A stretch of 64,000 bases of DNA from positions 98,625 through 162,624 of the forward strand of contig NZ_QQBJ01000026.1 in NCBI RefSeq assembly GCF_003347205.1, written 5' to 3'. A program made the translations under genes and the position numbers. Source of the stretch: Mycolicibacterium moriokaense. GTDB taxonomy: Bacteria > Actinomycetota > Actinomycetes > Mycobacteriales > Mycobacteriaceae. This document shows, one piece after another, positions 7,847-16,072 of this stretch. Below the pieces are notes generated by a model, which had not been told where the DNA came from, searched no databases, and saw only the letters and a program-made list of their open reading frames with translations. Every line of letters starts with the position of its first letter. The first letter of the stretch is position 1.

Positions 7847-9427
7847 ATGACGGCTCTCAACGACGCAGAGCGCGCCGCCATCCGACGTGACGCTGCGAGC
7901 GCCACCGCTCGGGCGCTCCCGGAGCAGGGAAAACCCTCCGCGGCAGCGAAAACCAGCAGGTACCCGGAATGGCTGCCCTCACGGCGCTTCATCGCAGCGG
8001 TCATCGCGATCGGCGGCATGCAGCTGCTGGCGACGATGGACAGCACGGTTGCCATCGTCGCGCTTCCTAAGATCCAGGACGAGCTGAGCCTGTCCGACGC
8101 GGGCCGCAGCTGGGTCATCACCGCCTACGTGCTGACCTTCGGCGGCCTGATGCTGCTGGGCGGGCGGCTGGGCGACACCATCGGCCGCAAACGGACGTTC
8201 ATCGTCGGCGTCGCGCTGTTCACCATCGCCTCGATCCTGTGCGGCATCGCCTGGGACGAGACGACGCTGGTCGTCGCGCGACTGCTGCAGGGCGTCGGAT
8301 CGGCGATCGCCTCACCCACGGGTCTGGCGCTGGTCGCGACGACGTTCCCGAAGGGACCTGCGCGCAACGCGGCGACTGCCGTGTTCGGCGCCATGACGGC
8401 CGTCGGCTCGGTCATGGGCCTGGTCGTCGGTGGGGCGCTGACGGAGGTGTCCTGGCGGTGGGCGTTCCTGGTGAACGTGCCGATCGGCCTGGTGATGATC
8501 TACCTGGCGCGCACCAGCCTGCGTGAGACGCACAAGGAGCGGATGAAGCTGGACGCGTCCGGCGCGATCCTGGCCACCCTCGGCTGCACTGCAGCGGTGT
8601 TCGGCTTCTCGATGGGTCCCGAGCAGGGCTGGCTGTCACCCGTCACGCTGGTCTCGGTGGCCGCCGCGGGCGTGTTCTTCATCGCGTTCGTCATCGTCGA
8701 GCGCAGCGCCGAGAACCCGGTGGTGCCGTTCGAGTTGTTCAAAGACCGCAACCGGCTGGCCACCTTCGCCGCCATATTCCTGGCCGGCGGGGTGCTGTTC
8801 ACCCTGACCGTGTGCATCGGGCTCTACGTGCAGGACATCCTCGGCTACAGCGCGCTGCACGCGGGCATCGGCTTCATCCCGTTCGTCATCGCGATGGGGA
8901 TCGGGCTCGGCTTGTCGGCTCAGCTCGTGTCGACGTTCTCGCCGCGGGTGCTGACGATCGCGGGCGGTGTGCTGGTGCTCGGCGCCATGCTGTACGGCTC
9001 CACGCTCAATGCCGGCATCCCGTACTTTCCGAACCTCGTCATCCCGATCATGGTCGGCGGCTTGGGCATCGGCATGATCGTCGTTCCCCTGACGCTGTCG
9101 GCGATCGCCGGCGTCGGCTTCGACCAGATCGGCCCCGTGTCGGCGATCGCGTTGATGCTGCAGAACCTCGGCGGGCCGCTGGTGCTCGCGGTGATCCAGG
9201 CCGTGATCACCTCGCGGACGCTGTATCTCGGCGGCACCACCGGGCCGGTGAAGAACATGGACTCGGTGCAGTTGCACGCGCTGGATCAGGGCTACACCTA
9301 CGGCCTGCTGTGGGTTGCGGCGGTCGCCGTGCTGGTCGGTGCGGTGGCGCTGTTCATCGGCTACACCGCGCAGCAGGTGGCGCATGCGCAGGAAGTCAAG
9401 GACGCGATCGACCACGGAGACCTGTAG
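7847..9427 (+). CDS. efpA: EfpA-type MFS drug efflux pump, copy 1
   Basis: A 526-residue DHA2-type (14-helix) major facilitator. EfpA of M. tuberculosis is an inner-membrane exporter linked to drug tolerance. The polar N-terminus (about 45 residues) is followed by membrane segments. Motif A, GGRLGDTIGRKR, is near residue 104, and there is a conserved QLLATMDSTVAIVALP first helix. Length and position after cysG match Rv2846c, so this copy is the probable orthologue. The last codons and stop lie in a short duplicated sequence (9410-9457). It is followed by a close paralogue. Confidence 0.92.
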   Translation: MTALNDAERAAIRRDAASATARALPEQGKPSAAAKTSRYPEWLPSRRFIAAVIAIGGMQLLATMDSTVAIVALPKIQDELSLSDAGRSWVITAYVLTFGGLMLLGGRLGDTIGRKRTFIVGVALFTIASILCGIAWDETTLVVARLLQGVGSAIASPTGLALVATTFPKGPARNAATAVFGAMTAVGSVMGLVVGGALTEVSWRWAFLVNVPIGLVMIYLARTSLRETHKERMKLDASGAILATLGCTAAVFGFSMGPEQGWLSPVTLVSVAAAGVFFIAFVIVERSAENPVVPFELFKDRNRLATFAAIFLAGGVLFTLTVCIGLYVQDILGYSALHAGIGFIPFVIAMGIGLGLSAQLVSTFSPRVLTIAGGVLVLGAMLYGSTLNAGIPYFPNLVIPIMVGGLGIGMIVVPLTLSAIAGVGFDQIGPVSAIALMLQNLGGPLVLAVIQAVITSRTLYLGGTTGPVKNMDSVQLHALDQGYTYGLLWVAAVAVLVGAVALFIGYTAQQVAHAQEVKDAIDHGDL

Positions 9428-9457
9428 AGGTCGACATTGGACCACGGAGACCTGTAG
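9410..9457 (+). repeat. 18-bp direct repeat duplicating the efpA stop region
   Basis: The 18 bases GACCACGGAGACCTGTAG that encode the C-terminal DHGDL and stop (9410-9427) recur exactly at 9440-9457, a period of 30 bp. The repeated stop codon is outside the gene. The core resembles the thyX-end repeat at 63919-64000. Confidence 0.85.
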
Positions 9458-9462
9458 GTCTC
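9447..9462 (+). terminator. Hairpin after efpA
   Basis: GAGACC-TGTA-GGTCTC is a perfect 6-bp stem with a 4-nt loop, built on the second copy of the direct repeat. There is no U-tract, so it is a weak or non-canonical terminator, or an mRNA 3'-end stabiliser. Confidence 0.4.
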
Positions 9463-9524
9463 TCGCGATTTGGGCGTGTTCCGTTGCGCTGACCGCAACT
9501 GAGCACGCCGAAACCGCCTCTGGG

Positions 9525-9530
9525 TAGGCT
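9525..9530 (+). promoter_or_regulatory. Predicted leaderless -10 box for the second EfpA-like gene
   Basis: TAGGCT with 8 nt to the ATG at 9539. It indicates independent transcription of the second pump. Confidence 0.5.
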
Positions 9531-9538
9531 GGCGAGCC

Positions 9539-11077
9539 ATGTCTGCAGCGGGCGGTTCCGGCGACTCGACGGAGCACTCCGCATCGCCCAAGCCGCACCT
9601 GACAACACACGTGCTGGGCATCGCGATCTTCGCGATCACCGGCATGCAATTGATGTCGACGCTCGACGGCACGATCGTCATCGTCGCGCTGCCGCGGCTG
9701 CAGGCCGAACTCGACCTCTCCGACCCCGCCAAGAGCTGGGTGATCACCGCATACGTGCTGGCTTTCGGTGGTCTGCTGCTGATCGGCGGACGCGTCGGCG
9801 ATGCGATCGGGCACAAACGGGCATTCCTGTCCGGCGTCGGCGTGTTCACAATCGCGTCGCTGGTGTGCGGGCTGGCGACGGACGGCGTCACGCTGATCAT
9901 CGCGCGCGCCGTGCAGGGCACCGGGGCGGCCATCGCGGCGCCGACCGGGCTGGCCCTGATCGCGACGACCTACGCCGTCGGTGATGCGCGCAACCGCGCG
10001 TTCGCGGTGTCGGCCGCCATGCAGGCCTCCGGTTCGGTGCTGGGGTTGGTGCTCGGCGGCGCGCTGACCGTCGTGTCGTGGCGGCTGGCGTTTCTGATCA
10101 ACGTGCCGATCGGCATCCTCATCATCTGGATCGCCGTGACGCGGCTCGCGGAGACCACCCACGAGCGGCTCAAGCTCGACGTCAGCGGCGCCCTGCTGGC
10201 GACGCTGGCGTGCACGTCGGCGGTGCTGGTGTTCACGCAGGGGCCGCCGCGCGGCTGGATCGATCCGTTCGTGATCTGCGCCGGGGTGGCCGCGGTGGTC
10301 TTCCTCGCGGCGTTCCTGCTCGTCGAGCGCACCGCCGAACACCCGATCATCCCGTTCTCGGTGTTCGACAACCGCAGCCGCGTCATGACGTTCGTGTCGT
10401 TGTTCATGGCGGGCGGCGTGATGCTGACCGCCACCGTGATCATCGGGCTGTATGTGCAGGACGTGATGGGCTATTCCGCGTTGCGGGCCGGCGTCGCGTT
10501 CCTGCCGTTCGCCGGCGCGTTCGGGTTGGGCACGCTGCTCGCCACCCGAACGGCAGCGCTGATTTCGCCCCGGTGGCTGATCATCGGCTGCGGCACGCTG
10601 GTGCTCGCCGCCATGCTGTACGGCTCGACGCTGGACCGCACGATCTCCTACTTCCCCGACTTCGTCGTGCTGATTGTGGTGGGCGGCTTCGGGATTGGCG
10701 TGATCTCGGTGATCCTGCCGCTGTGCGCGGTGGCCGGCGTCGGTCCGCGTGAGATCGGGCCCGTATCGGCGATCCAGCTGATGGTCTACAACCTCGGCGG
10801 CCCGCTGGTGCTGGTGGTGATCCAGGCGGTGCAGACGTCGCGCACGTTGTATCTGGGCGGCACGACGGGGCCGGTCGCCGCCATGACACCCGCCCAGCTC
10901 GACGCTCTGGACGCCGGTTACACCTACTCGCTGCTGTGGGTCGCGGGGATCGCGGTGGTGGTGGGTGCGGCCGCGCTCGGCATCGGCTTCAGTGCGCGTC
11001 AGATCGCCGCCGCCCAGCACAACATCGAGGTGTTCGAAGCGGGGGAATTGGACGAGGGCGAGCGGTCGATAAGCTAG
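9539..11077 (+). CDS. EfpA-like MFS efflux pump, copy 2
   Basis: A 512-residue paralogue of the preceding pump, with the same landmarks in the same order: QLMSTLDGTIVIVALP, GGRVGDAIGHKR (motif A), LYVQDVMGYSALRAG, and the SRTLYLGGTTGPV loop near the C-terminus. Differences run throughout, so the duplication is not recent. Motif A has His where copy 1 has Arg. Substrates may differ between copies; this is inference. The ATG is 8 nt after a TAGGCT box. The stop overlaps the -10 region of proS. Confidence 0.9.
   Translation: MSAAGGSGDSTEHSASPKPHLTTHVLGIAIFAITGMQLMSTLDGTIVIVALPRLQAELDLSDPAKSWVITAYVLAFGGLLLIGGRVGDAIGHKRAFLSGVGVFTIASLVCGLATDGVTLIIARAVQGTGAAIAAPTGLALIATTYAVGDARNRAFAVSAAMQASGSVLGLVLGGALTVVSWRLAFLINVPIGILIIWIAVTRLAETTHERLKLDVSGALLATLACTSAVLVFTQGPPRGWIDPFVICAGVAAVVFLAAFLLVERTAEHPIIPFSVFDNRSRVMTFVSLFMAGGVMLTATVIIGLYVQDVMGYSALRAGVAFLPFAGAFGLGTLLATRTAALISPRWLIIGCGTLVLAAMLYGSTLDRTISYFPDFVVLIVVGGFGIGVISVILPLCAVAGVGPREIGPVSAIQLMVYNLGGPLVLVVIQAVQTSRTLYLGGTTGPVAAMTPAQLDALDAGYTYSLLWVAGIAVVVGAAALGIGFSARQIAAAQHNIEVFEAGELDEGERSIS
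11070..11075 (+). promoter_or_regulatory. Predicted leaderless -10 box for proS
   Basis: TAAGCT overlaps the stop of the upstream pump and ends 8 nt before the GTG at 11084. Confidence 0.5.
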
Positions 11078-11083
11078 CGGGCT

Positions 11084-12829
11084 GTGATCACCCGCATGTC
11101 CGAGCTTTTCCTGCGCACGCTGCGCGACGACCCCGCTGACGCCGAAGTGCCCAGCCACAAGCTGCTGATCCGCGCCGGCTACGTCCGCCCGGTGGGACCC
11201 GGGCTGTACAGCTGGCTGCCGCTGGGGCTGCGGGTGCTGCGCAAGATCGAGAAGGTCATCCGCGACGAGATGAACGCGATCGGCGGGCAGGAGATCCTGT
11301 TTCCCGCGCTTCTTCCGCGCGGTCCGTACGAGACGACGAACCGCTGGACCGAATACGGCGACGGGGTGTTTCGACTCAAGGACCGCCGCGACAACGATTA
11401 CCTACTAGGGCCCACCCACGAGGAGATGTTCGCGCTCACGGTGAAGGGGGAGTACAGCAGCTACAAGGACTTCCCTGTGCTGCTGTACCAGATCCAGACG
11501 AAGTACCGCGACGAGGCGCGACCGCGTGCCGGCATTCTGCGCGGCCGCGAGTTCGTCATGAAGGACTCCTACTCCTTCGATGTGGACGACGAGGGACTGC
11601 GGGCGGTCTACCTCCGCCATCGCGACGCCTACCAGCGCATGTTCGACAGGCTGGGCGTCCGCTACGTGATCGTCTCGGCGATGTCGGGCGCCATGGGTGG
11701 CAGCGCGTCGGAGGAGTTTCTGGCCGAGAGCGAGATCGGCGAGGACACGTTCGTGCGCTGCCTGGAGTCCGGGTACGCCGCCAACGTGGAGGCGGTCGTG
11801 ACGGCGGTGCCCGACGCCGTGCCGACCGACGGATTGCCGGAGGCGAAGGTGCACGACACCCCCGACACCCCGACCATCGCCACGCTGGTGGACTGGGCCA
11901 ACACCGTCGACCTCGGTCGTCGGGTCACCGCCGCCGACACGCTCAAGAACGTGCTGCTCAAGTTTCGCCAACCCGGCGGCGAATGGGAACTGCTGGCCGT
12001 CGGGGTGCCCGGCGATCGCGAAGTCGACGAGAAGCGCCTCGGGGCCGCGCTCGACCCGGCCGAATACGCGCTGCTCGACGACGCGGACTTTGCCAAGAAC
12101 CCGTTCCTGGTGAAGGGTTATGTTGGCCCGAAAGCCCTGCGGGACAATGGTGTTCGCTACCTTGTCGACCCGCGGATCGTCGACGGCACGGCGTGGATCA
12201 CCGGCGCGGACGCGCCGAACAAGCACGTCGTCGGGCTGGTGATGGGCCGCGACTTCACCGCCGACGGCACCATCGAGGCCGCCGAGGTGCGCGACGGCGA
12301 CCCGTCGCCCGACGGCGCCGGACAGCTGGTGTCCGCGCGCGGCATCGAGATCGGCCACATCTTCCAGCTGGGCCGCAAGTACACCGACGCGTTCGCGGTC
12401 GACGTGCTCGCTGAGGACGGCAAGCCCGTCCGGCCGACCATGGGCTCCTACGGCATCGGGGTGTCGCGGCTGGTTGCGGTCATCGCCGAGCAGCACCACG
12501 ACCAACTCGGGCTGCGCTGGCCGTCGTCGGTGTCGCCGTTCGACGCGCACGTCGTTATCGCCAACAAGGACGACGCCGCCCGCGCGGGCGCCGATGCGCT
12601 GGCCGCCGAGTTGGACACCCTCGGCGTCGAGGTTCTGCTCGACGACCGAAAGTCCTCACCCGGCGTCAAGTTCAAGGACGCCGAACTGCTCGGGGTGCCG
12701 TGGATCGTCGTGGTCGGACGCGGCTGGGCCGACGGAGTGGTGGAACTGCGCAACCGGTTCAGCGGCGAAACCCGCGAGATCGCCGTCGACGGGGCTGCCG
12801 CCGCCATCGCGCAAGCTCTCACCTCTTAA
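11084..12829 (+). CDS. proS: Prolyl-tRNA synthetase
   Basis: Charges tRNA-Pro. The 581-residue bacterial-type class II enzyme has motif 1 around [15 protein letters not shown], motif 2 around [19 protein letters not shown], and motif 3 [12 protein letters not shown]. The inserted editing domain (about residues 230-390) contains LKNVL and the [12 protein letters not shown] segment. A C-terminal anticodon-binding domain follows. GTG 11084 gives MITRMSEL, the same start as the M. tuberculosis protein as I recall it; ATG 11096 is an alternative. Rv2845c counterpart. Confidence 0.96.
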   Translation: MITRMSELFLRTLRDDPADAEVPSHKLLIRAGYVRPVGPGLYSWLPLGLRVLRKIEKVIRDEMNAIGGQEILFPALLPRGPYETTNRWTEYGDGVFRLKDRRDNDYLLGPTHEEMFALTVKGEYSSYKDFPVLLYQIQTKYRDEARPRAGILRGREFVMKDSYSFDVDDEGLRAVYLRHRDAYQRMFDRLGVRYVIVSAMSGAMGGSASEEFLAESEIGEDTFVRCLESGYAANVEAVVTAVPDAVPTDGLPEAKVHDTPDTPTIATLVDWANTVDLGRRVTAADTLKNVLLKFRQPGGEWELLAVGVPGDREVDEKRLGAALDPAEYALLDDADFAKNPFLVKGYVGPKALRDNGVRYLVDPRIVDGTAWITGADAPNKHVVGLVMGRDFTADGTIEAAEVRDGDPSPDGAGQLVSARGIEIGHIFQLGRKYTDAFAVDVLAEDGKPVRPTMGSYGIGVSRLVAVIAEQHHDQLGLRWPSSVSPFDAHVVIANKDDAARAGADALAAELDTLGVEVLLDDRKSSPGVKFKDAELLGVPWIVVVGRGWADGVVELRNRFSGETREIAVDGAAAAIAQALTS

Positions 12830-12831
12830 CG

Positions 12832-12891
12832 GCGAGCAGGCGCTGCGGTACGGCTCTTCCTGCGGGTTTGCGGACTTTAGTGTCTGCTCGC
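12832..12891. terminator. Long-range inverted repeat between convergent proS and the DUF4439 gene
   Basis: GCGAGCAG (12832-12839) pairs with CTGCTCGC (12884-12891) across 44 nt, in the 75-bp gap between two converging genes. A shared, bidirectional termination structure is the simplest reading. There is no U-tract on either side. Confidence 0.35.
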
Positions 12892-12904
12892 GCAGGGAAG
12901 GTGA

Positions 12905-13375
12905 CTACTCGGAGCCGCCGGGGAAGGGGGCGGTGATCGGGGAGACGCCGAGCACCCGGTTCCATCGCGCGCCGGTGACGGCGGTCTGCGTCAAGGCCGT
13001 CACCGCGTAGGCACGCTCCTCGCTGGCGCCCGCCTGCTCCAGCACCGCCCGCCAGGCCACTGCGGTGTCCTCTTCCATCCGAATCGCGAGGTTCGCGGCG
13101 TCGGTCGGGTTGTCCACCTGCATCGGTAACTGGTAGCCGGCGGCGGGTAACGGCGGCTGCACATCGCGGTCTTCGAGCATCTTCATCGCGGTTTCGCGGT
13201 GCTCTCGATGATCGGCCATCGCGGCGGCCACCAGGTCGTTCTGCGCCGGCGTCGAATGCGCCGACACCAGCCCGTAGCCGTAAATGACCGCGTGTTCGGT
13301 GGTGACGGCGTCGAAGAGCGCCGCGGCATCGGCGTCCGAGGGCCGGGTCGGCCCGGTCGATTCCGGTGACGTCAT
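12905..13375 (-). CDS. Ferritin-like DUF4439 protein
   Basis: A 156-residue alanine-rich helical protein. Helices contain TTEHAVIYGYG and ADHREHRETAM, whose Glu/His residues resemble the ferritin-like four-helix fold. Metal binding is not proven. No signal peptide was seen. ATG 13375 overlaps the TGA of the upstream lipoprotein gene as ATGA, so the two are translationally coupled and probably act together. From memory this corresponds to Rv2844, of unknown function. Confidence 0.75.
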   Translation of the reverse strand: MTSPESTGPTRPSDADAAALFDAVTTEHAVIYGYGLVSAHSTPAQNDLVAAAMADHREHRETAMKMLEDRDVQPPLPAAGYQLPMQVDNPTDAANLAIRMEEDTAVAWRAVLEQAGASEERAYAVTALTQTAVTGARWNRVLGVSPITAPFPGGSE

Positions 13376-13881
13376 GCCAGCGCCACCTTGTAGGCGGCCG
13401 TGCACGACGCCGCGATCGAGCCCAGCAGCCCGGCGCGGTAGCCGGACATCTGGGCCGCCAACCGGCCGGCGCCGTCGGCCGACCCGCGTAGCGCCGCGGC
13501 GACATCCTTGGTGGACGGGGCGGCGGCCTGCGCGCTGCTGGTCGTCGTCGGGGTCGACGTCGAGGTGGTCGGCTCGCCCGTCATCCGGGCGATCTCCTCC
13601 GCCAGCGCCTCGGCGTGCTTCGACCGATCCGAGGACACGGCGGCCAGCGCGGGCCGCATCGCCGGCTTCGCGGTGGTGGCCGCGTCGCTGGCCAACTGGC
13701 TGTCACTGCGCGCCTGATCGAGTTGCGCCAACATGTCGTCGAGGCCCGCGGGCGGCGCGGGCTTGCCGCACGCAACCGTGGTGACGCCCAGCGCCGCAAC
13801 GGCCGCCGTGCCGAGCAGCATGCGGCGCCTGTTGACGACGGGGAGGGCACTCGGCACCCCGCCATAGTGCCATTGCTGCAT
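13372..13881 (-). CDS. Alanine-rich putative lipoprotein
   Basis: A 169-residue protein. NRRRMLLG followed by a hydrophobic stretch and a Cys (VTTVACG, about residue 38) looks like a twin-arginine-type lipoprotein signal. The mature part is Ala/Ser/Thr rich, with a [11 protein letters not shown] linker. The position matches Rv2843. Start choice is uncertain: ATG 13881, or GTG 13857 closer to the signal. It is coupled to the downstream ferritin-like protein, which could be recruited to the membrane by it; that is inference. Confidence 0.65.
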   Translation of the reverse strand: MQQWHYGGVPSALPVVNRRRMLLGTAAVAALGVTTVACGKPAPPAGLDDMLAQLDQARSDSQLASDAATTAKPAMRPALAAVSSDRSKHAEALAEEIARMTGEPTTSTSTPTTTSSAQAAAPSTKDVAAALRGSADGAGRLAAQMSGYRAGLLGSIAASCTAAYKVALA

Positions 13882-13943
13882 CCGGCACTGTGTATTCGCT
13901 GGGCACGGCCGCGAGATTGCAGTTCGTCAGTTGTTCACTGGCG

Positions 13944-13949
13944 TATCGT
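13944..13949 (+). promoter_or_regulatory. Possible -10 box for the rimP-nusA operon
   Basis: TATCGT lies 37 nt before rimP GTG 13987, followed by an AT-rich leader and an AGGAG ribosome-binding site. This leadered arrangement contrasts with the leaderless genes nearby. Confidence 0.4.
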
Positions 13950-13986
13950 TGGCCACGTCGGCACAACTCAACATGAGGAGCTCGCC

Positions 13987-14544
13987 GTGGCATCGGATCC
14001 GCAGCTGCGGTCTGCGAGGTTGCCCTCGCAGCAGCAGGTGATCGAGCTGCTCGGTGACGAGTTCGCGCGTGCGGGATACGAAATCGAGGACGTCGTCATC
14101 GACACCGGGGCGCGTCCGCCGCGCATCACCGTGATCGCCGACGGCGACGACGGCCTCGACCTCGACTCGATCGCCGCGCTGTCGCGTTCCGCCTCCGAAC
14201 TGCTCGACTCGGCGGACTCGCCGAAATCCGGGTCGCCGTACGTCCTGGAGGTGACCTCGCCGGGAGTGGACCGGCCGCTGCGCACCGAGAAGCACTACCG
14301 GCGGGCCCGCGGCCGCAAGGTCGAGATGACCCTGTCCGACGGCTCGGAACTGATCGGCCGGCTCGGCGAAACGCGCAACGGCACCGTGGCCATCGTGGTC
14401 CCCGAGGGAGGTCGGGGAAACTACTCGGTCCGCGAACTGCCGCTCAGCGGCATCACCAAAGCCGTTGTACAGGTGGAATTCTCACCTCCAAACCAGCGCG
14501 AGCTCGAGCTGGCGGGCCAACCCGGGAAGGAGGCGCGAGCATGA
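13987..14544 (+). CDS. rimP: Ribosome maturation factor RimP
   Basis: Assists 30S subunit assembly. The 185-residue protein has the usual two-domain layout: an N-terminal alpha/beta domain containing [15 protein letters not shown] and the conserved [16 protein letters not shown] stretch, then an SH3-like C-terminal domain. GTG 13987 is preceded by GAGGAG at proper spacing. An open frame from 13615 is rejected because it overlaps the divergent lipoprotein gene. The stop overlaps nusA as ATGA. Rv2842c counterpart. Confidence 0.92.
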   Translation: MASDPQLRSARLPSQQQVIELLGDEFARAGYEIEDVVIDTGARPPRITVIADGDDGLDLDSIAALSRSASELLDSADSPKSGSPYVLEVTSPGVDRPLRTEKHYRRARGRKVEMTLSDGSELIGRLGETRNGTVAIVVPEGGRGNYSVRELPLSGITKAVVQVEFSPPNQRELELAGQPGKEARA

Positions 14545-15584
14545 ACATCGACATGGCAGCACTGCACGCCATCGAGGCCGACAAGGGCATTTCGGTGGAC
14601 GTCGTGGTCGAGACCATCAAGTCCGCGCTGCTGACCGCCTATCGCCACACCGAGGGCCACGAAGCCGACGCTCGCATCGAGATCGACCGCAAGACCGGCG
14701 TCGTCAAGGTGATGGCGCGCGAGACCGACGAAGACGGCAACGTGCTGTCCGAATGGGACGACACGCCAGAGGGATTCGGCCGCATCGCGGCCACCACCGC
14801 GCGCCAGGTGATCCTGCAGCGGCTGCGCGACGCCGAGAACGAGAAGAACTACGGCGAATTCTCTACCCGCGAAGGGGAGATCGTCGGCGGGGTCATCCAA
14901 CGCGACAGCCGCGCCAACGCACGCGGCCTCGTCGTGGTTCGGATGGGCAGCGAGACGAAAGGCTCCGAAGGCGTGATCCCGGCGGCCGAGCAGGTGCCGG
15001 GGGAGAGCTACGAGCACGGCGACCGGCTGCGTTGCTACGTCGTCGGAGTGTCCCGCGGCGCGCGCGAACCACTGATCACGCTGTCGCGGACGCATCCCAA
15101 CCTGGTGCGCAAGCTGTTCTCGCTGGAGGTGCCCGAGATCGCGGACGGGTCCGTCGAGATCGTCGCCGTCGCGCGTGAGGCCGGGCACCGTTCCAAGATC
15201 GCAGTGACCTCGCGGGTGCCGGGGCTGAACGCCAAGGGGGCGTGCATCGGCCCGATGGGCCAGCGGGTGCGCAACGTGATGAGCGAACTGTCCGGCGAGA
15301 AGATCGACATCATCGACTACGACGAGGACCCGGCGAAGTTCGTGGCCAACGCCCTGTCGCCGGCCAAGGTGGTGTCCGTGCAGGTCATCGACGAAGCGGG
15401 GCGCGCCGCCCGGGTCGTCGTCCCCGACTTTCAGCTGTCGCTGGCCATCGGCAAGGAGGGCCAGAACGCCCGCCTCGCGGCCCGGTTGACGGGGTGGCGG
15501 ATCGACATCCGCAGCGACGCCGCCGACGCGTCGGACAGCCCGCCGAAGCCGGACGCGACGCACAGCGCCGTGCACGAGCGGTAG
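14541..15584 (+). CDS. nusA: Transcription termination/antitermination protein NusA
   Basis: Binds RNA polymerase and nascent RNA to modulate pausing, termination and rRNA antitermination. The 347-residue actinobacterial short form has an N-terminal RNAP-binding domain, an S1 domain (about residues 120-195), then two KH domains; GPMGQRVRN and [17 protein letters not shown] mark them. It lacks the C-terminal acidic repeats of E. coli NusA. The start is coupled to rimP by ATGA. Confidence 0.95.
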   Translation: MNIDMAALHAIEADKGISVDVVVETIKSALLTAYRHTEGHEADARIEIDRKTGVVKVMARETDEDGNVLSEWDDTPEGFGRIAATTARQVILQRLRDAENEKNYGEFSTREGEIVGGVIQRDSRANARGLVVVRMGSETKGSEGVIPAAEQVPGESYEHGDRLRCYVVGVSRGAREPLITLSRTHPNLVRKLFSLEVPEIADGSVEIVAVAREAGHRSKIAVTSRVPGLNAKGACIGPMGQRVRNVMSELSGEKIDIIDYDEDPAKFVANALSPAKVVSVQVIDEAGRAARVVVPDFQLSLAIGKEGQNARLAARLTGWRIDIRSDAADASDSPPKPDATHSAVHER

Positions 15585-15622
15585 CAGCCAGGAGCCGTTT
15601 CGGTCCGGGCGGGCTCAGACGG

Positions 15623-15628
15623 TAGACT
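15623..15628 (+). promoter_or_regulatory. Possible -10 box for ylxR
   Basis: TAGACT ends 5 nt before the GTG at 15634. It would start a leaderless transcript inside the nusA-infB operon. Confidence 0.35.
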
Positions 15629-15633
15629 CAGGC

Positions 15634-15993
15634 GTGATCCAGCGCGAGACTTCGGCTTCGCCGCATCGAAGTACGGACGGACCCGTACGGACGTGCGTCG
15701 GCTGCCGGAGGCGAGAACTGGCCGCCGAACTGCTTCGGGTGGTTGCTGAGGGCAGCGGGAACGGCGACTACGTCGTAACCGTTGACGCAGCAGGTAATCT
15801 GCCTGGGCGGGGCGCTTGGTTGCACCCCGACCGGCAGTGTCTGAACGCAGCAATCCGGCGGCGAGCCTTCGCTCGAGCGCTGCGCATCACCGGCTCACCG
15901 GAAACCTCCGCGGTGCTGGCGCACTTCGACGACATCGAAGCGCTTCGGCGCCCGGCAACAGAACAGGCAGCGAAGAACATGAGCACACCGTGA
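15634..15993 (+). CDS. YlxR-family RNA-binding protein
   Basis: A 119-residue small basic protein (DUF448) found between nusA and infB in many bacteria. The hallmark RTCVGCRRR is near residue 20, followed by GRGAWLHPDRQCL. The family is linked to RNase P or nucleoid/transcription regulation in Gram-positives; the mycobacterial role is not settled. GTG 15634 is used. Rv2840c counterpart. Confidence 0.85.
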   Translation: MIQRETSASPHRSTDGPVRTCVGCRRRELAAELLRVVAEGSGNGDYVVTVDAAGNLPGRGAWLHPDRQCLNAAIRRRAFARALRITGSPETSAVLAHFDDIEALRRPATEQAAKNMSTP

Positions 15994-16072
15994 AGTCCAG
16001 ACGATGACCATGCGTCGTAGCTAAACCCGGGGCGCGGCCCACCACCGCTTGCGCCTCTAGACAGGAGAGTAA

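Noticed and set aside
8636-11158. 840-codon open frame on the minus strand over both efpA-like genes
   Set aside because: Composition is Arg/His/Gln-rich shadow translation of third-position GC bias. Both plus-strand genes are clearly real and homologous along their length.
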